Assembly: GCA_907165065.1 (NCBI GenBank)
Contig: OU015524.1
Coordinates: 31,248,795-31,312,794 of the forward strand
Direction of reading: 5' to 3'
From: Caprimulgus europaeus
Taxonomy: Eukaryota; Chordata; Aves; Caprimulgiformes; Caprimulgidae
Length of the DNA: 64,000 nucleotides
Notes under the pieces: generated by a model
Databases searched by the model: none
Told to the model about the DNA's origin: nothing
Seen by the model: the letters and a program-made list of their open reading frames with translations, nothing else
Part shown: positions 1-13,900 of the stretch, piece by piece
How the letters are laid out: every line of letters begins with the position of its first letter
Position numbering within the stretch: position 1 is the first letter of the stretch
Position numbers and translations under genes: made by a program

Positions 1-1943
1 GCAGGTTTCTCTAGACTGCTGTGAAACTTTTGAGCTGAGTGGAAAAATGAGGATTATTTCATACTACCCCCTACATCTTGCAGGGTCCTGCAAGAATAAA
101 AATATCACAGTTTATGAAGTTAGCTGCTAACACACACACAAGTTACGGTACTACAGATAAGCACCTGTCTATATGTAATATTGTCTATATATTTTGTGCT
201 CTCTCTCTTTATACATATATATATGTATTTACCTTTACCTGCTACCATTTCCCATATTCCAAAATTGCACAAGGTTTTCTTTGAAATATCACAAAGAAAA
301 GAACTTATATGGAAAAGTTTTATGCTCTTAAAAGCACATACCTTGCACAACGACAGTTATTTTAGTTCCAAGGAAAGAGTGAAAGATGTGTATTCGGGAA
401 GGAGGTCCAGCACTGTAAGAAGAATCATACTTATCCCTGAATACAGTATGAACAAAGCATTAAAGAGCTTTATACCAAAAGAAATTGGTACATAATACCA
501 ATTGCACTCAGCAATGTTTCTAATCCAATGTATTCTTTCTGCAAAACCCATATAAAATAGGGAAATGACAATTTTGATGATTGTGAATGAAGCAGTTGAA
601 GATTTGTCTAGCTTTGAAAATGTAAATAAACAAAAAACCTGCCTCTGCACAGAAAGACTTTTTATACTACTTTAAAATAACTAAGAGCTTTTCTCTCAGC
701 GTGGCCAATGTTAAAACATGTTCAAATCTACGTATTAGTGATGGAAAGTAGACTTTAGACTTTATAGACTATAGTCCTTGCTTTTACCAGGATACACCCT
801 TCTTAACTCTCTAAGTTTTTGTCTCCCTTATTTTGAAACTGAAGCACGTTGCAGACCTACACAAGCATTTATAGGCTTTATTACTCACGATGGCTATAAG
901 CAAGAGTAGCCTGAAGCATGTGGAAAGAAATTCCCTTTTTTTTGCTCTTTTTTCCTGTTGGAGAGTCATGTTATGGGCTTTGATCTCCTTCCCGTTCTCC
1001 TTCTCCTTTGTTGCTAAAGTAAATAGTTGACTTTGGTTTTTTTCTTTTGCAGTTTCATCACTTTAGTACATTACACCATTTGGCACAGAAGACAAGAGGA
1101 ACCACATCAAATAAAAGCACGTGACCACAAAAGCTGCCTTACCAACCATGATCCCAGATTTGCTGTCAGTTTACCATTTTTCAGATGTGCTTGACCATGG
1201 CCAATCCTCCCTAACATCGTGGTGCTTGTCAGAAGGCTTGGGATACTGCTTCAATCAGTAATACAGAGCTTAACAGTAAAATAACAGAACATCACTCTTG
1301 TTACTGAAAAATCAGTCAGCCTAGCATTGTGACAGTGTTTTCTCCCCTTTCTAGTAATACTCCATTTAAAGTAAACATTATTAGCACATTGCTTGTCCAC
1401 TCAAATCTACAACGAGGTAAAGTGTGTCCAAAAAAAAGTTCCCATTCTATTTTTAAAGAAACAATTTTCACTTATTATTATTTCTACTTCAACACTGGTA
1501 AAACAGGAATGTGTTTTCAGCTAACAGATATAATCCAAGGCATCTACCTACATCACTGAGTGTAGAAAAAAAAAAAAAAAACAATCAAAGAGACCTGGAG
1601 GGAAAACTATGCCAAATTTACTTACTTGGAGAAAGAATCCCGGTCAAACTCAAGCTAAAAATCCTGCCATTAGAGCTGAAAAGATAATACCATCTTTTTT
1701 TCCCTTGACCTTCAAGAGGCTCAGGGTAAATACCTCTGAGCTCCTCTTGACTAGTAAATGGAAAAAAAAAATATTAAATAATCACTGTAAAAGGCAAATA
1801 CTAAAACCAAAATGTATTGTAGTTTCACAGACTGTGCAGAAAACTGCAAGACAGACTTGCTGAGCTATCTGCTTAGCTCTTCTGCTGACTTTGGATGCTC
1901 TAGCAAGTTACTGCAACCAGTCTGCTTCTCTGCTTGCCCATCT
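1..1943 (-). other. AT-rich intron, no feature recognised
   Basis: Inferred to be part of the BABAM2 intron downstream of the 34.5-kb exon. There is a short TA run near 222..236, a poly-A run at 1566..1581, and only short chance frames. No transposon, RNA gene or exon was recognised. Confidence 0.6.
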
Positions 1944-3048
1944 ATCACAGAATCACAGAATGTCAGAGATTGGAAGGGACCTCCAAAGATCATCTAGTCC
2001 AACCCCTCTGCCAGAGCAGGATCACCTACAGTAGGTCACACAGGAACGCGTCTAGGTGGGTTTTGAATGTCTCCAGAGAATGAGACTCCACAACTCCTCT
2101 GGGAAGCCTGTGCCAGTGCTCTGTCACTCTCACAGTGAAACGTTTTTTCCTTATGTTTACATGGAACCTCCTATGCTCCAGCTTGCACCCATTGTCCCTT
2201 GTCCTACCAATGGACATCACTGAGAAGAGCCTGGCTCCATCTTCCTGACATTTGCCCTTTACATATTTATAAACATTAATGAGGTCACCCCTCAGTCTCC
2301 TCTTCTCCAAGCTAAAGAGGCCCAGCTCCCTCAGCCTTTCCTCATAAGGGAGATGCTCCACTCCCTTAATCATCTTTGTGGCTCTTCACTGGACTCTCTC
2401 AAGCAGTTCCCTGTCCTTTTTGAACTGTGGTGCCCAGAACTGGACACAATATTCCAGATGTGGCCTCACCAGGGCAGAGTAGAGGGGCAGGAGAACCTTT
2501 CTCCACCTACTAACCACACCCCAGGACGTCACTGGTCTTCTTGGCCATGAGGGCACAGTGCTGGCTCATGGTCATCCTGCTGTCCACCAAGACCCGTAAG
2601 TCCATTTACCCTATGCTGCTCTCCAACCAGTCTGTCCCCAACCTATACTGGTACATGGTGGTGTTCTTTCCCAGATGCAAGACTCTACACTTGCCTCTGT
2701 TGTGTTTCATTAAATTTCTCCCTGCCCAGCTCTCCAGCCTGTCCAGGTCTCTCTGGATGGCAGCACTGCTGACAGTGCATTCAATTCCCTCATCCAGGTC
2801 GTTGATGAATACATTGAATAGTACTGGTCCCAGTACCGACCCCTGAGGGACTCCACTAGACACAGGCCTACAACTAGGCTCTGTCCCATGGACCACAGCT
2901 CTGTGACTTCTTCCTTTCAACCACTTCACAATCTACCTCACTACCTGATCCTCCAGACAACACTTCCTCAGTTCAGCTGTGAGGATGCTGTGGGAGATGG
3001 TGTCAAATGCTTTGCTGAAATCAAGATAAACCACATCCACTGCTCTAT
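1944..3048 (-). mobile_element. CR1 LINE, 5'-truncated, inserted in minus orientation
   Basis: Seen: the plus strand begins atcacagaatcacagaatg and continues with the reverse complement of the classic avian CR1 3' end (ggaagggacctcc, gatcatctagtccaacc, ctgccagagcaggatcac). The element's sense strand is therefore minus and its 3' tail is two copies of the 8-mer at 1944-1960. About 1.1 kb remains of a roughly 4.5-kb family length. Homology stops near 3046-3048, just upstream of the reverse-transcriptase motif A segment, as expected for target-primed reverse transcription that stopped early. The coding part is annotated separately. No target-site duplication is evident, which is usual for CR1. 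Confidence 0.96.
2023..3048 (-). pseudogene. CR1 ORF2 reverse-transcriptase remnant (dead)
   Basis: Read on the minus strand, this is the C-terminal part of CR1 ORF2 in family order. It has motif A (VVYLDFSKAFDT, about 3007-3040), the PQG motif ([11 protein letters not shown]) followed by FINDL (about 2790-2880), the thumb segment [14 protein letters not shown], then [16 protein letters not shown] and the C-terminal [18 protein letters not shown] near 2295-2350, ending in FLCDLL and a stop. It is non-functional. The N-terminal endonuclease and early RT are absent. The FADD catalytic box that should lie between INDL and AAIQRDL is missing through what looks like an in-frame internal deletion of about 50 bases. 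Stop codons interrupt the frame at 2606-2608 and 2386-2388, and there are further lesions between 2480 and 2560. In life such a protein would copy CR1 RNA at its insertion site. Confidence 0.92.
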
Positions 3049-3353
3049 CTATAATGTTCAGATGCTTACGCTGAAGTTTAATAACATTCATAGAATAGTA
3101 TAAAAGCTGTGGGATTAATTCATCCATAAGTGCCAATGGAAACTGCTTTGTTTGGGTTATTCCAACTTCTGTATTCTGCTGCAGGTAAAATTGTTAAAAA
3201 AAAAAAAGGTAGTTTTCTCTGATGTATTTCCCACTTTAGACAAAGTGGATATACCAAGACAATATTTACAGAACTGTTCATATTCTGGATTCTAGCAGAC
3301 TTCAACTTAATAGACTAACACACAAACCATAGCTTGGGGAATTCAATATTCAA

Positions 3354-3430
3354 AGATTTATAGGGATAGGAGCTTTGTCTTGAGGATAGATTTAGATTTA
3401 TAGGGATAGGAGCTCCCCTTGAGGGAGGGG
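3354..3430. repeat. Short tandem duplication, 40-bp period, about 1.9 copies
   Basis: The 21-base string beginning agatttataggg and ending ataggagct occurs at 3354-3374 and again, identical, at 3394-3414. The following cttgagg also repeats at about the same offset, so the unit is about 40 bp with a small indel. It is a local duplication of non-coding DNA. Confidence 0.85.
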
Positions 3431-6400
3431 AAAAAAAAAAGGCATGAATTTAATAGATAGGTAGCCCTTAGAATATGTTTCTTTTCTTCTCTTCCCTGAC
3501 AAGACTCAGAGCTGGAAGGAGAAAGAACAGATACTCTTACAGAATAAAGCTTTTCTTGCTGCTACTTTATAGTATAAAAGTCTGAATACACTAATATTTC
3601 CTCTGTATCTGATAAATCAGGACTGAAGGGATTTTTCCTTTGCTTAATGGGTCTTTATATGCAGAAAGATTTTGCATAAAGAGGACTAAAAGGTTTCCAC
3701 AGATGTGTTGAACGAGTGAAAACCTGGGCTGCCAGCAATAGAAAAGGGAGCTCTCCACCATCATCAGGCCTCACGTCCTCTGAAGAAACAAAACATTTAT
3801 TACCCAGCTGGTTGAACACTTCATGTCACACAGCGGTAGCATGGGGTATACAAACACTCTACCTAGCACAGTCGTCACGCTGCTTTCTTCTCTGGGTAAG
3901 GGGATCCAGTTGTATAAATTAATCCAAAGCTTACAACAGACACCCTGGGCAGGCAGGCCAGGAGAACTGACTGCCCTCTGGGAACTCCATCCTACCTCAA
4001 AGCATAAGCTTCAGCAAAGGTTCAAGAGAGTGCGACAGAAATCGTCAGCAAGGCTTCAATGTGTGCAGTGGTTTAAAACACAGGTTAACTTAACCAGTGT
4101 CAAAAATAGCATTCTATAACACTGTGTGCTAGGTTTCGATCACTTATTCATTCTGACAGTATAAAACCAAAGTGACAAGTATAAAAGCAATATATTTCAA
4201 ACTGATTCAAAGTATTAAAAAAACTCTCATGCTTCACAGATAGAATTATTTTTCATAATACAGTATGAACAGGTTCAAGAGGAAAATACGAAAAGTTCTA
4301 TAGGTCAAAAAGAGTGTGATTCTCTCTTATAAGGCTTGAAAACTCTGACAAAGGTTGCTTCTGTGTTGCAACTTAGTATGTTTAAGCCTCCCTTACTTTT
4401 TCCACCAAAAAAACCCAATAGCAAGGTGCATTACAAATTTAACACAGTTAGTCATTTAAGACAGCTTAGTTTTGGAAAGGTTGCAAATACTAATGAGAAA
4501 TCCATAACAAATGACATAACAAATGAATTTAAAGACACTTTAAATTATCTCAAAAAAGTAGATTCCCCCCTCCCTCTCAAAATGTATTAGTTCCTAATAT
4601 TAATTCTCCATCAGCACAGTATCATTTAAGGAAAATAGTTATAAGATGACCTGAACAAGATACTAGATGCCTCACAGTTTAAACAGGAGGTTCATGGTTC
4701 CTATCCCAAAGAACTTGCACAGTCCAGTATTTCACACTCCACAACACAACAGTGAGGAATTGAAAAGCAGGGACTGAACGACAGTGGAGGAAAAGCACGG
4801 ATTGCAGCAAGGAGACCTAAGACTTACACACTTACCATGAAGAAACATATATTTCCAAAGCATTTTGCTTATTTCTTAAATGAACCTTGTCCGCAAATTA
4901 AGAGAAATCTGAACGAGAAGTGAAGAAAAGTCAAAGAAGAATTTCACAGAGAATTAAATCCAATAACGAAGTAACAGCCAAAAAAGCCTCAAATGGACAG
5001 AAGAAGTTTTAGGAAAGAAACCCAGACCAACAGAGCATCAGGAAACATCACTGGACAAGAGGATAAGATAAGCAACATAGGCAGATAAGAAAAGAAAGAG
5101 AACGCTATGCAGTCCTATTTTGTTTTTACTTACAAAGAAGTTAAAAAAGCAATACATGACGATTAAAGAATTATTCAAGATGGCAGGAGAAAGACTATGC
5201 AGCCTAACCTACTGTGATTGTCTTCTGTATGGATCTCAGAAAGAAGAGCAAGAACGAAAGAGGCTGGAGACTTGTCACAGCTAAGGCAGATCAAAATTTT
5301 GGCTGAAGAAAGAGTGAATTGTAACCTAATTATAACGTTTTCTATCCTGCACTGATTTGAGATGCCAACAAAAAACCAAGAAGCTGTTTAAAATGATGTG
5401 TTATTCCCATTTCTCCTTCACATGGACTGTGAAGAAAAAAACGTTGAGCCTGTTATCTGAAAATTTACTTTTCAGTTTCTTGTTCTTTAGAATGTACTTT
5501 TAATGGCATTACCTGTTTTGAAAGCATAGCTCTAACCACCTTAACTGTGAATATATTGAGGGTCTTCTAAGTAGCAAAAAAAAAAACCCAAACCGGGCAT
5601 TGATGATCCTTATGCTTCAAGAGAAAAAGATATTGACTTGAAGTGCTGTCTCAAAGGAACTAAAAATGGCTTACATGTAACAGAAAGACAGGAGCTGGGA
5701 AGTGGAAACTTATGCATTAAGAAGAAAAAGATGATTAGAGCACTGGTAGGCAGTGAGCAGTATCTCCTCTGAAACAGTAGGACTCAATAAATTAATGAAA
5801 GGACTGAGGATTTATTTATGGTGAGGATCACTGGAAATTCCTCTGCTCTGAAGCCTGGGTGGCATATTACACAGTGCTTGTCATCGTTTAAGATACCGAT
5901 CTGTTCTTCTATAATCCACTCTGCTTCAGTGATGGAGATCTCCCAAACAATTCTACAGAACAGAGTATTTACCACACATGTATGTGTATCTTCTCTTATT
6001 AGCCATCCATAAATGGATGATATAAATGAATAATTGCTTTGACATGGTATCCGTTATATTTACAAAGTTATACCCTATACAACTATAAGTTCTTACCAGT
6101 CTTCAGGCATGCACTCAGTAACACCCAGCTTACTGTATTATGACTATTCACATGGCAGGTAATTTTCTTATACTTGCACTAATCCCAGCTAACCAGCAAT
6201 CTCTTTATTATGAAGCAGAAAAATGACTCTCAAAAAAACTGTACGACTCCTCTGCCTTCTTTGCCTACTGTTCTCACCTTTTTCTGGAGAACAACAGTCA
6301 TTTCCTATAACTTGTACGCTTTTGCATTCTATGATTGCACTTGCTTATGTTGTTCCTTATTTTATTTATGTTCACTAATCTACTAGTCAAATTAGAGTAA

Positions 6401-9400
6401 TTATCTATTATTGTTAATCTTTTCCTGGTGTTGCTTAATGTCTAACACTTCCAGTAACTCGGTCATTTTGTAAGCACAGTATTTTTTGCCTCTGTGTTAA
6501 AACAGTGTTGTGTTGTAGGCCTCTCCCACATAATGATTTTTTTTCTATTCTCCTCAGGCCAGACAGTAATCCTCATTTGTGGATCTCTTCTATCTGTAGA
6601 AACATTTAGTGTAAGAAACATCCTGTCCCCTGCACGATCAGCATCACATTTGATTAGCTTACATGAAGAATGAGAAACGCAAAGTACTGAAAGGATAAGA
6701 AATCTTGTAGAAATATTTCAGAAATTAAATGGGAGCAACATGCTGGAAAACTTCTGGATATGAAGTTGAGCATTTGGGTCATTGATAAGAATGCCTGAGG
6801 GAAGGAGAAAGTTAGAGGAGAAAAATGTTTTTATTTCATACATCTGGCTTCTGACACTGATTTCCATGTGTACGCAGTATGATTAAGGGGCATTCTTGCT
6901 CAGATCTTGAAATTGGCTTTATCTTATGTTCACAAATGATGTGGAATGCTACAAGTCTGGTCTGGTGCTCTCGCTAAATGCTCCAAGAAGCCTAGTGAGC
7001 TCAGGTTTTATGTAAGCCAAATATGTTCACATGTGGACGCAAGGCAAGAGAACATAAGTTTTTCATGTAAACACAGCCACTGTGGTTTGACAAGCTAATA
7101 AGAACCATATTACACCCTTACTCATTTAACAAGACGATATGAATCTGCTGGGATGGTTTTTACAGCCCCTTCCAGAATCTTCACCACAGGCATTTAGGTA
7201 AGTGTGTTTTGTTCCTATGAACATAAATAATTCAATATTCATCCTAATATATTATCTTCAAAACAGAGGGAAGCAGAACTATGCATCACATTGCACAAAG
7301 GCAGTCTTTGGTAGGTGGGAAGACTGGGAATAATTTGCATATGAAAATGTTGGTGCTTTGAAACCCTGGTTTACATCAGAGGTAACAAAGGTTCCTTCTG
7401 TAACAAGGCAGGCACAGGTCTATTTTTAAGACAGAAAGGTAGAAAATGAAACCACAGGTTTTCATTGTGTTAAAATCAAAGCAGGGAGCCCATACACATA
7501 GAAGAAACTGGAAATTTCATAATTTGCAACTCAGAGCAGCACTTAGTTGGTCAAAAGGTGAACACAGGCATTCCCAGGATTTCGTTTTTACTGATGCCTG
7601 GATTTTGTTCATGGAGCAGTTTCATTATGGCATGTGCTTCAAGACAAAGACTGGAGCGAAAATCCTTTTCACAGAGATTCCCCTTTTTGCCAGTACAGGT
7701 CAGAAATGCATATACTGCACTTACACACATCAGTCAGGCCTGAGTCAAACGTACACACCTGCACTCCGTAAGCTTCGGAGTCCCTTAATGCAGTCCCTCT
7801 TTCCCTTAGAAACTGCAAATACTTACACAGTCACTGAAAGACAAAATTTCCAACTTTCTGTTAGTATACCTTATAACTTTTTAAGGGTTTGGTTAATGTT
7901 ACTTAATGTTTAAGGGCTTAAGTGCATTTGAAAGTTGAGTGCTTAGGTAAAGGAGTGGCCTAAACAGTATCTGCAAGTAGATGTATTTACAAATAAATAT
8001 CAGATGCTTCGATAAACTAGCCTTTTTAGTTGAAGAATTACATTTTCAGAAAGCTTGTCAGCTTTTAAATAATTTATGTTGTGTCTTTTAATAAGACTGA
8101 AGATATTAGGATTTCACATTTAGAATAGTTTCCTAAGTTAAGTCTTTCCTTTTTGGAAATTTTATTAAAAATTAAATGTTGCACTGCCTCAAGCAATAAT
8201 CAGAGAAGTTTTCAACAACAATAACGAAGGAATGGATTAAAATACGAAATAGCATGAACCTTGCTTTCCTGCTCCCTCACTCTTAAAATATTAGAAAGAA
8301 ATTTCTCTCTTTGTTTTCTTTCCTAACTAGTTCTTCCTCCTATCCCTTCAAAAATCAACTAATTTTTGTATTTGGTTAAAAGTGCATCAGCTATGTCAGT
8401 GTAAAACCAATATTGCTACACATACACTCTAAAAGGATAACTAAAAAAAGATAAAATAAGTATTGAATGAGGCACATTCTATGAACTAAATTTAAAATTC
8501 AGAAGAAATAAGATCTACTTCAAAGAAACCTTTCTGTCATTGGTGACTTATTCTAAGTCAAAGATCTGCCACTAGCCAGTAGAGACTTATTCACCAAGAT
8601 AAACTGTGTAGCAAATCCCATTATATTCGCGCTTTGTTTGCTCCAACTTTCTGGCACCTAACTGTTAATATTATTATTGGTTATACTGAGACTTCTGGAT
8701 TATAGGCCGATAATAACTCAATCTGATTAAGACTACGATGTTTTGCCAATATTTGAATGTGTTCTGTTGTGAAGTCCTTCCATAAAGGAGTATGTTTTTC
8801 TCTAATTGCATTTGAATGTTTTCATCAGCAATAAACATTAGTGTGGTGTTGGAATGTGCTGTTATCCATGCATATGTTTGGATATCCTGTCTTTTATTTC
8901 TTTCAAGTTCTTTGAAGTCTTTAAGAAAGAGGCTGTGCTACCAGAGTTTGATTTTCCTCACCACGTCCATCCCTGTCACTGAATGACACAATGGCTGGCA
9001 ACCTCCAGCTTGCATGATAAACTTTTTCAAAGTCCTATTAATGTAATTTGATAAATCACCATACTACTAAAAAAGCTACAGTAATATATTTAAATGGTAC
9101 AAATTAAAATTGATTGTTTTCTCTTCTTCACATGTGCATGCCTAAAGTTTACGATCTCCCACTTTAATGTCAAGTCACTACACTGCACTGGAAGCCACAA
9201 ATTCTGTGTTTTAATCAAATTCTGCCAATGGTTTCTGTGGTAAATTAAGAGGAAAGTGTCACAGCCATTCTTCCCCAGTCTTTGCAGACTTGTAAAATCA
9301 TACATAGAGGACTTAGACTCACAGAGGTCATGCTAGGAAAAAACCAAACACCACCTGACCTCTGCAAAGCACTTGCAAAATGAAAAATGCCTAACAAATG

Positions 9401-10884
9401 GCAGCACCCCATACTCTCAGTTTAACTTGGAAGGCTACACCTCTTCATGAAATAACTTGTAATTAATGTTTGCTATTTCCTTGGGATAACCCAGTGCAAA
9501 TCTGACATTCTTTAAACCAGAAAAGAGACATGACTGAGAGTGACAGGAAAAACATGGAGCATCAGAAGATTGTTTTAAAATAAAAGCACTGAAGTAGTAC
9601 TACATCTCATTAAAATACCTTTCACCCTACAGGATGTAAAGCATTTTAACAAGACATAATAAAATTCGAGTATAGTGCAGAGACTGCTTCAAATCCATTC
9701 ATATACAATCTGTGATACAATTTATGTCAGGGAGTGAATACTATTATATGGCAATAAAAGCAAAGTAGAGCTCATGACAACTTCAGAAGCTGAGTATGAG
9801 CAGAATTTCTCAAGGAGGTCCTCAGCATCTTTTAACGTGAAGTCTACCATTGAGTCGTTTCAGTTTATCCAAAATTCTGCCTTCCATCAGCTAATAACAT
9901 CACAGTCTCAACAAAATCCCTTGGACACCAGCTGCTAAGGCAGGTTACCCATTTTCTCACCGTACAAAACTTAAAGAAGACACTGTACACTGTCTACACC
10001 ATCTATCTGTAATTGCAGAAGCGCATGGTTTCAGACCTAGGCAACTTTGCAAGCTTTTTTTATTGTGAAGATCTGTCACTCACAGAAGTTATTTTTGAAT
10101 TGGCTAAAGAATGTAAAAACATGAAACCTTCAGTATTATTTAAATCTATAAGTAGTATTTTAGAATTCTAGTTTACCTGCTAACCCTGGGGCAGGAATAG
10201 CTGATTTGGGGCTTCTACATGCTTAGGTTATTATTTTGTTGTGAAGACTGAAGTTCTCAGAAATCATATGCTTCTGTTTCAATTCTTCTGTTTCCTGTCT
10301 TCAACATACAAGCCATCATTGGATGCTTTTAAGTGAATGATAATGAATGTGTTAGCTTATGAAGATTCTAGGTCTGCTGCAAAGTTGGAGTAAAAATGAA
10401 AACAGCAAACTAACCCTACAAGAACAACAAAATACAGTTCTGAATTTAAATCTAAACCTTCCTGTTTTTGTTCATTGGCCTTCTTTATTCTAAATGCCTG
10501 GAGGCCTGCTACTACTATATATACAATATTACTACTATAGTTACTGTTTCTTTGGCTACTAGTCAATTTTAATTTTCCTTAAAAATTGCAGAGGTTACAC
10601 TCACACCAGAGAAATCTTACTCATCTCCTTCTCTCAGATTTTCCATCTTTCACTAAAAGCTTGGAGTGACGATGCTGTTCCAGGATACCATACATGCTCA
10701 ATTTCACTTCAGACTAAGAATCAGCCATAGGGTTTAAAAAAGCAGCTGTTTTGTAAAGCAGATGAGGTAATGATATATTTGATCCTAGTTTACTTAGGTA
10801 AATTCTTATCCACCTTGGTTACTGTATCTAATACATTGCTTTCACACTGAAAAAAGAAAGCAATAGGGAGATGGGGGTCTTTAA

Positions 10885-10926
10885 AAACAAACAAACAAAC
10901 AAACACCCCCCCCCCCCCCCCCCCCC
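10885..10926. repeat. (CAAA)n microsatellite joined to a 21-base poly-C tract
   Basis: Five or so CAAA units run to 10905 and are followed directly by 21 uninterrupted C residues (10906-10926), then AAAA. The minus strand (the presumed transcribed sense of BABAM2) therefore carries G21. Homopolymer C of this length is rare compared with poly-A. Its exact length could also be affected by sequencing error. Confidence 0.95.
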
Positions 10927-13900
10927 AAAACTCTAATTCTGACATCAGAAAGCACAGCAAATCCAAGAATTGCCCTTATTTTGTCCTTTTTCTTTAAATA
11001 CACCAGTTCCAATTTGGCATTTGTATATACTGGATACAACACAATATATACAGAGTTCAGTTATTATAACCTTGAACACATAAATCCTTATCTGAATGTC
11101 TATTTGAATTTGGCGAAAAAATGAGATACCACCTTTACCCATATAACCACCTGCATCCGTGTGAACCGCATACACATCGCATGCTCACAGACAAAACGCG
11201 TAACAGTAAGTCAAATAACACTTTTTTCCCCTCCTCCCAACGCCCCCGCAAGGAATCAGGAATTTCAAAGTTTTAGTTCCCACATCAATACTAATTTGGT
11301 CCTCTTCTGCACATGTGCTCTGTAATACAATGCAACCAATGTTAATGCCATATCAATATATGGACATGACTTACTAAAGGTTGATGAATTATCCGCATGA
11401 GTTTTATGGGTGTGAACATCACCTGTAATATTCCAAGGATGAAATATCTGTATTTCATTTATTCCTGAATACTTGCCAGTCCGTGTTTACCTACCTGTAT
11501 TTGCTTACATCAGGACCATTTACAACATAAATAACAAGGAAGTTCATGGGTAGCACAGCTAACAAAGTTTGGATTCCAATGGATTTCCACACTGCATTGG
11601 ATTGACTTTTTAACTGAGCTGTGTTAAAGCCACAGTACAGCATGAGCTCACTCCTTATTAAACATCAGAGAAACCACACAGGAAAGATGTTCTAAATGCC
11701 TTTGCCAAAGGAAAAGCTTCAAACAATGTTCATGCCTTGTAAGACATCAGAGAATACATTCAGGATACAAATCTTGACTGAAGAGAGGGGCTTTTTTCTG
11801 ATGTTCAATAAGGCATGAATTCTCACTGAAGCACTTCCTAGGATAAGAATATTCATAATTTCTTTCTCCCATATTGATTCTCTGTTCAGAGACCACAGTT
11901 ACTCAGGGGCTTCAGACTTTCCTTCAGGTGGCAGCTACACAACCTTCCTCTCCTTTTCACAGGAACTTCGTATTTTCAAGACTTCTACCCTCCCGCAATT
12001 TTTTTTTTAAACTGGTGAGCAGGCTCAAAAGAAGTTTGTAGAGCAGCAATGACAGATACTTATATGCAGACAACATGATCATATTAATTTTATAGGAAAA
12101 AGAATTAATTTTCTTAGGAAGCCAGATTAAAAAATAACCAGTTTCCCACCACACAAAGTATCTAAGGAAGAATTAAGATTCCATTGAAGTCCTTGGCAGA
12201 ACTTACCAGTGGGAATGGAGCCAAGACCTCACTCTCAGGCTACGCAGAAAACTACAGCAATTCCAGAATACACCTCCAAAACCAACCCCACTGATTAACC
12301 TGAAAGCTTAAATAAAAAAGCTAAAACCAACTGATTAAATTTCATTGCACATGCAATTCAGAGAGAAGAACAGTTTTTCTTCATACGCTGCCAGAATAAG
12401 AACAAGCATAGGAAACTTCGTCCCATTAAGTCCCATTTGTCAAAACCACTGTTGTGAGAGCATCTACAAATGCCTTCTTAACCACAACCCCAGGACTGCT
12501 AATATAATACTAGTAATCTATTTTCTTTACTATTAGGGCACACAGGTGCATATTCAAACGAGTAATTTCAAAAAAAGTTCTGTAAACCTGAGGTGCCAGC
12601 AGAAGGAATAACTTGACACTGTCAGAAAAAAAAATACTGATGCCTCTGAGGGAGGGAAATTTGAATCGGTAAGACAAATATGCTAGTCTCACCACTGAAA
12701 AATTTCTAAATAAAAGAAAAAAAAGAAAAATATTTATAATGGAAAACTTGAGGCACTTTCCAACTGCAGCAAATTTCAAAGGTTCTTAGCTCTCCCAGTT
12801 TCCAGCTTTACTGGAAAGCAGGAGTTGCTTAATACCACTGAAAATATCTGACAAATTAGTTTTAGTCTAAGTTTAGAGATATGACCTCTTTTTTCCTTGA
12901 GCTCCAGAGCAGGAATCTATTAGCCTTTATAGTTCAGCTTTGGGCATATTATTTATGAATCTCATCTTGGGTAGTACCCACACTATAAAATTTAAAAGGG
13001 GTCAGCAGAAAATACGGAAGTTTACCAACATTTCTTAAGTTAGAAAAGGTTTTTGCACTCTGCCCATCTCCTCCAATTTGAATTTAAAGAAGTAATGCAA
13101 AATGCATGTGTCAGGGAAGGGGCTTGTTCTTCTAGAAGTCAGTTCTTCTCATGTATTATCCAACCCTAATGCTATCTACGAAACATTGTACAATGAAAAA
13201 ACTACTGGTACATGTCCTTGCTGTTCTTGTTTCTCCCATCACTTGACTTTCCAGAAAACTGAGCAGATTTTTCTGTGCTTATGCACTGTAGAGAAAAGAA
13301 AAAAAAAAACAAAACAAAACAGTAACCTGCTCTCAGAGTTCTGTCTAGCAAGATTTTCTAGTAAAAGCTACTCACTATTTGATTTGCTACTGATTTACTG
13401 TAAAATAATTGCCTGTTATGCAAGGATAGTTAGCTCTTGCAGGATAAAATCCCTCCAGCACAAAGCATACTCGCTGCTTTTCACACATATTTGAACTGTT
13501 ACAACAATTCTATGGACTTAAACAGTTTCCATTTTGGTGAATGCATAGGATACTCCTGAATGTAGTTCTTCTACTTACTTTTTTAAAAAAAAAAATTTCC
13601 TTTAGCTTCCCTTAAGGGTGCTCAAAGACTGGTCATCCCTTGTTGGAGTCAACGCAGATCATCTCAAGTACTGTGCTCTCTGTTGCACTCAGGACAAGCA
13701 ACACAAGGGAAAACTCACTGGAAATTTAACATTAACAAAGTGTATCCTAAGAACCACCTATATCCAGAGAATTGCCATCAGTGTTTTCAAGCACAAAGAT
13801 AAAGTTTTCCACTCAGAGAAAACCAAGTTAAAGGAGGCGGCCATGGAAATGACAAATACAGGATGAAAGCTGGGTTTTGTTTCTGCAAGAGCTTCCCCGA

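Noticed and set aside
2353-2846. Plus-strand open frames across the CR1 element
   Set aside because: They are antisense shadows of the CR1 reverse-transcriptase region on the minus strand.
7446-7913. 155-codon plus-strand open frame
   Set aside because: Longest plus-strand frame in the window, but it shows no domain or family motif and lies in AT-rich intron with no splice or promoter context. Chance is sufficient.
13102-13494. 130-codon plus-strand open frame with several Cys residues
   Set aside because: No zinc-finger spacing or other motif, low-complexity Lys run from an A-tract, no exon signals.
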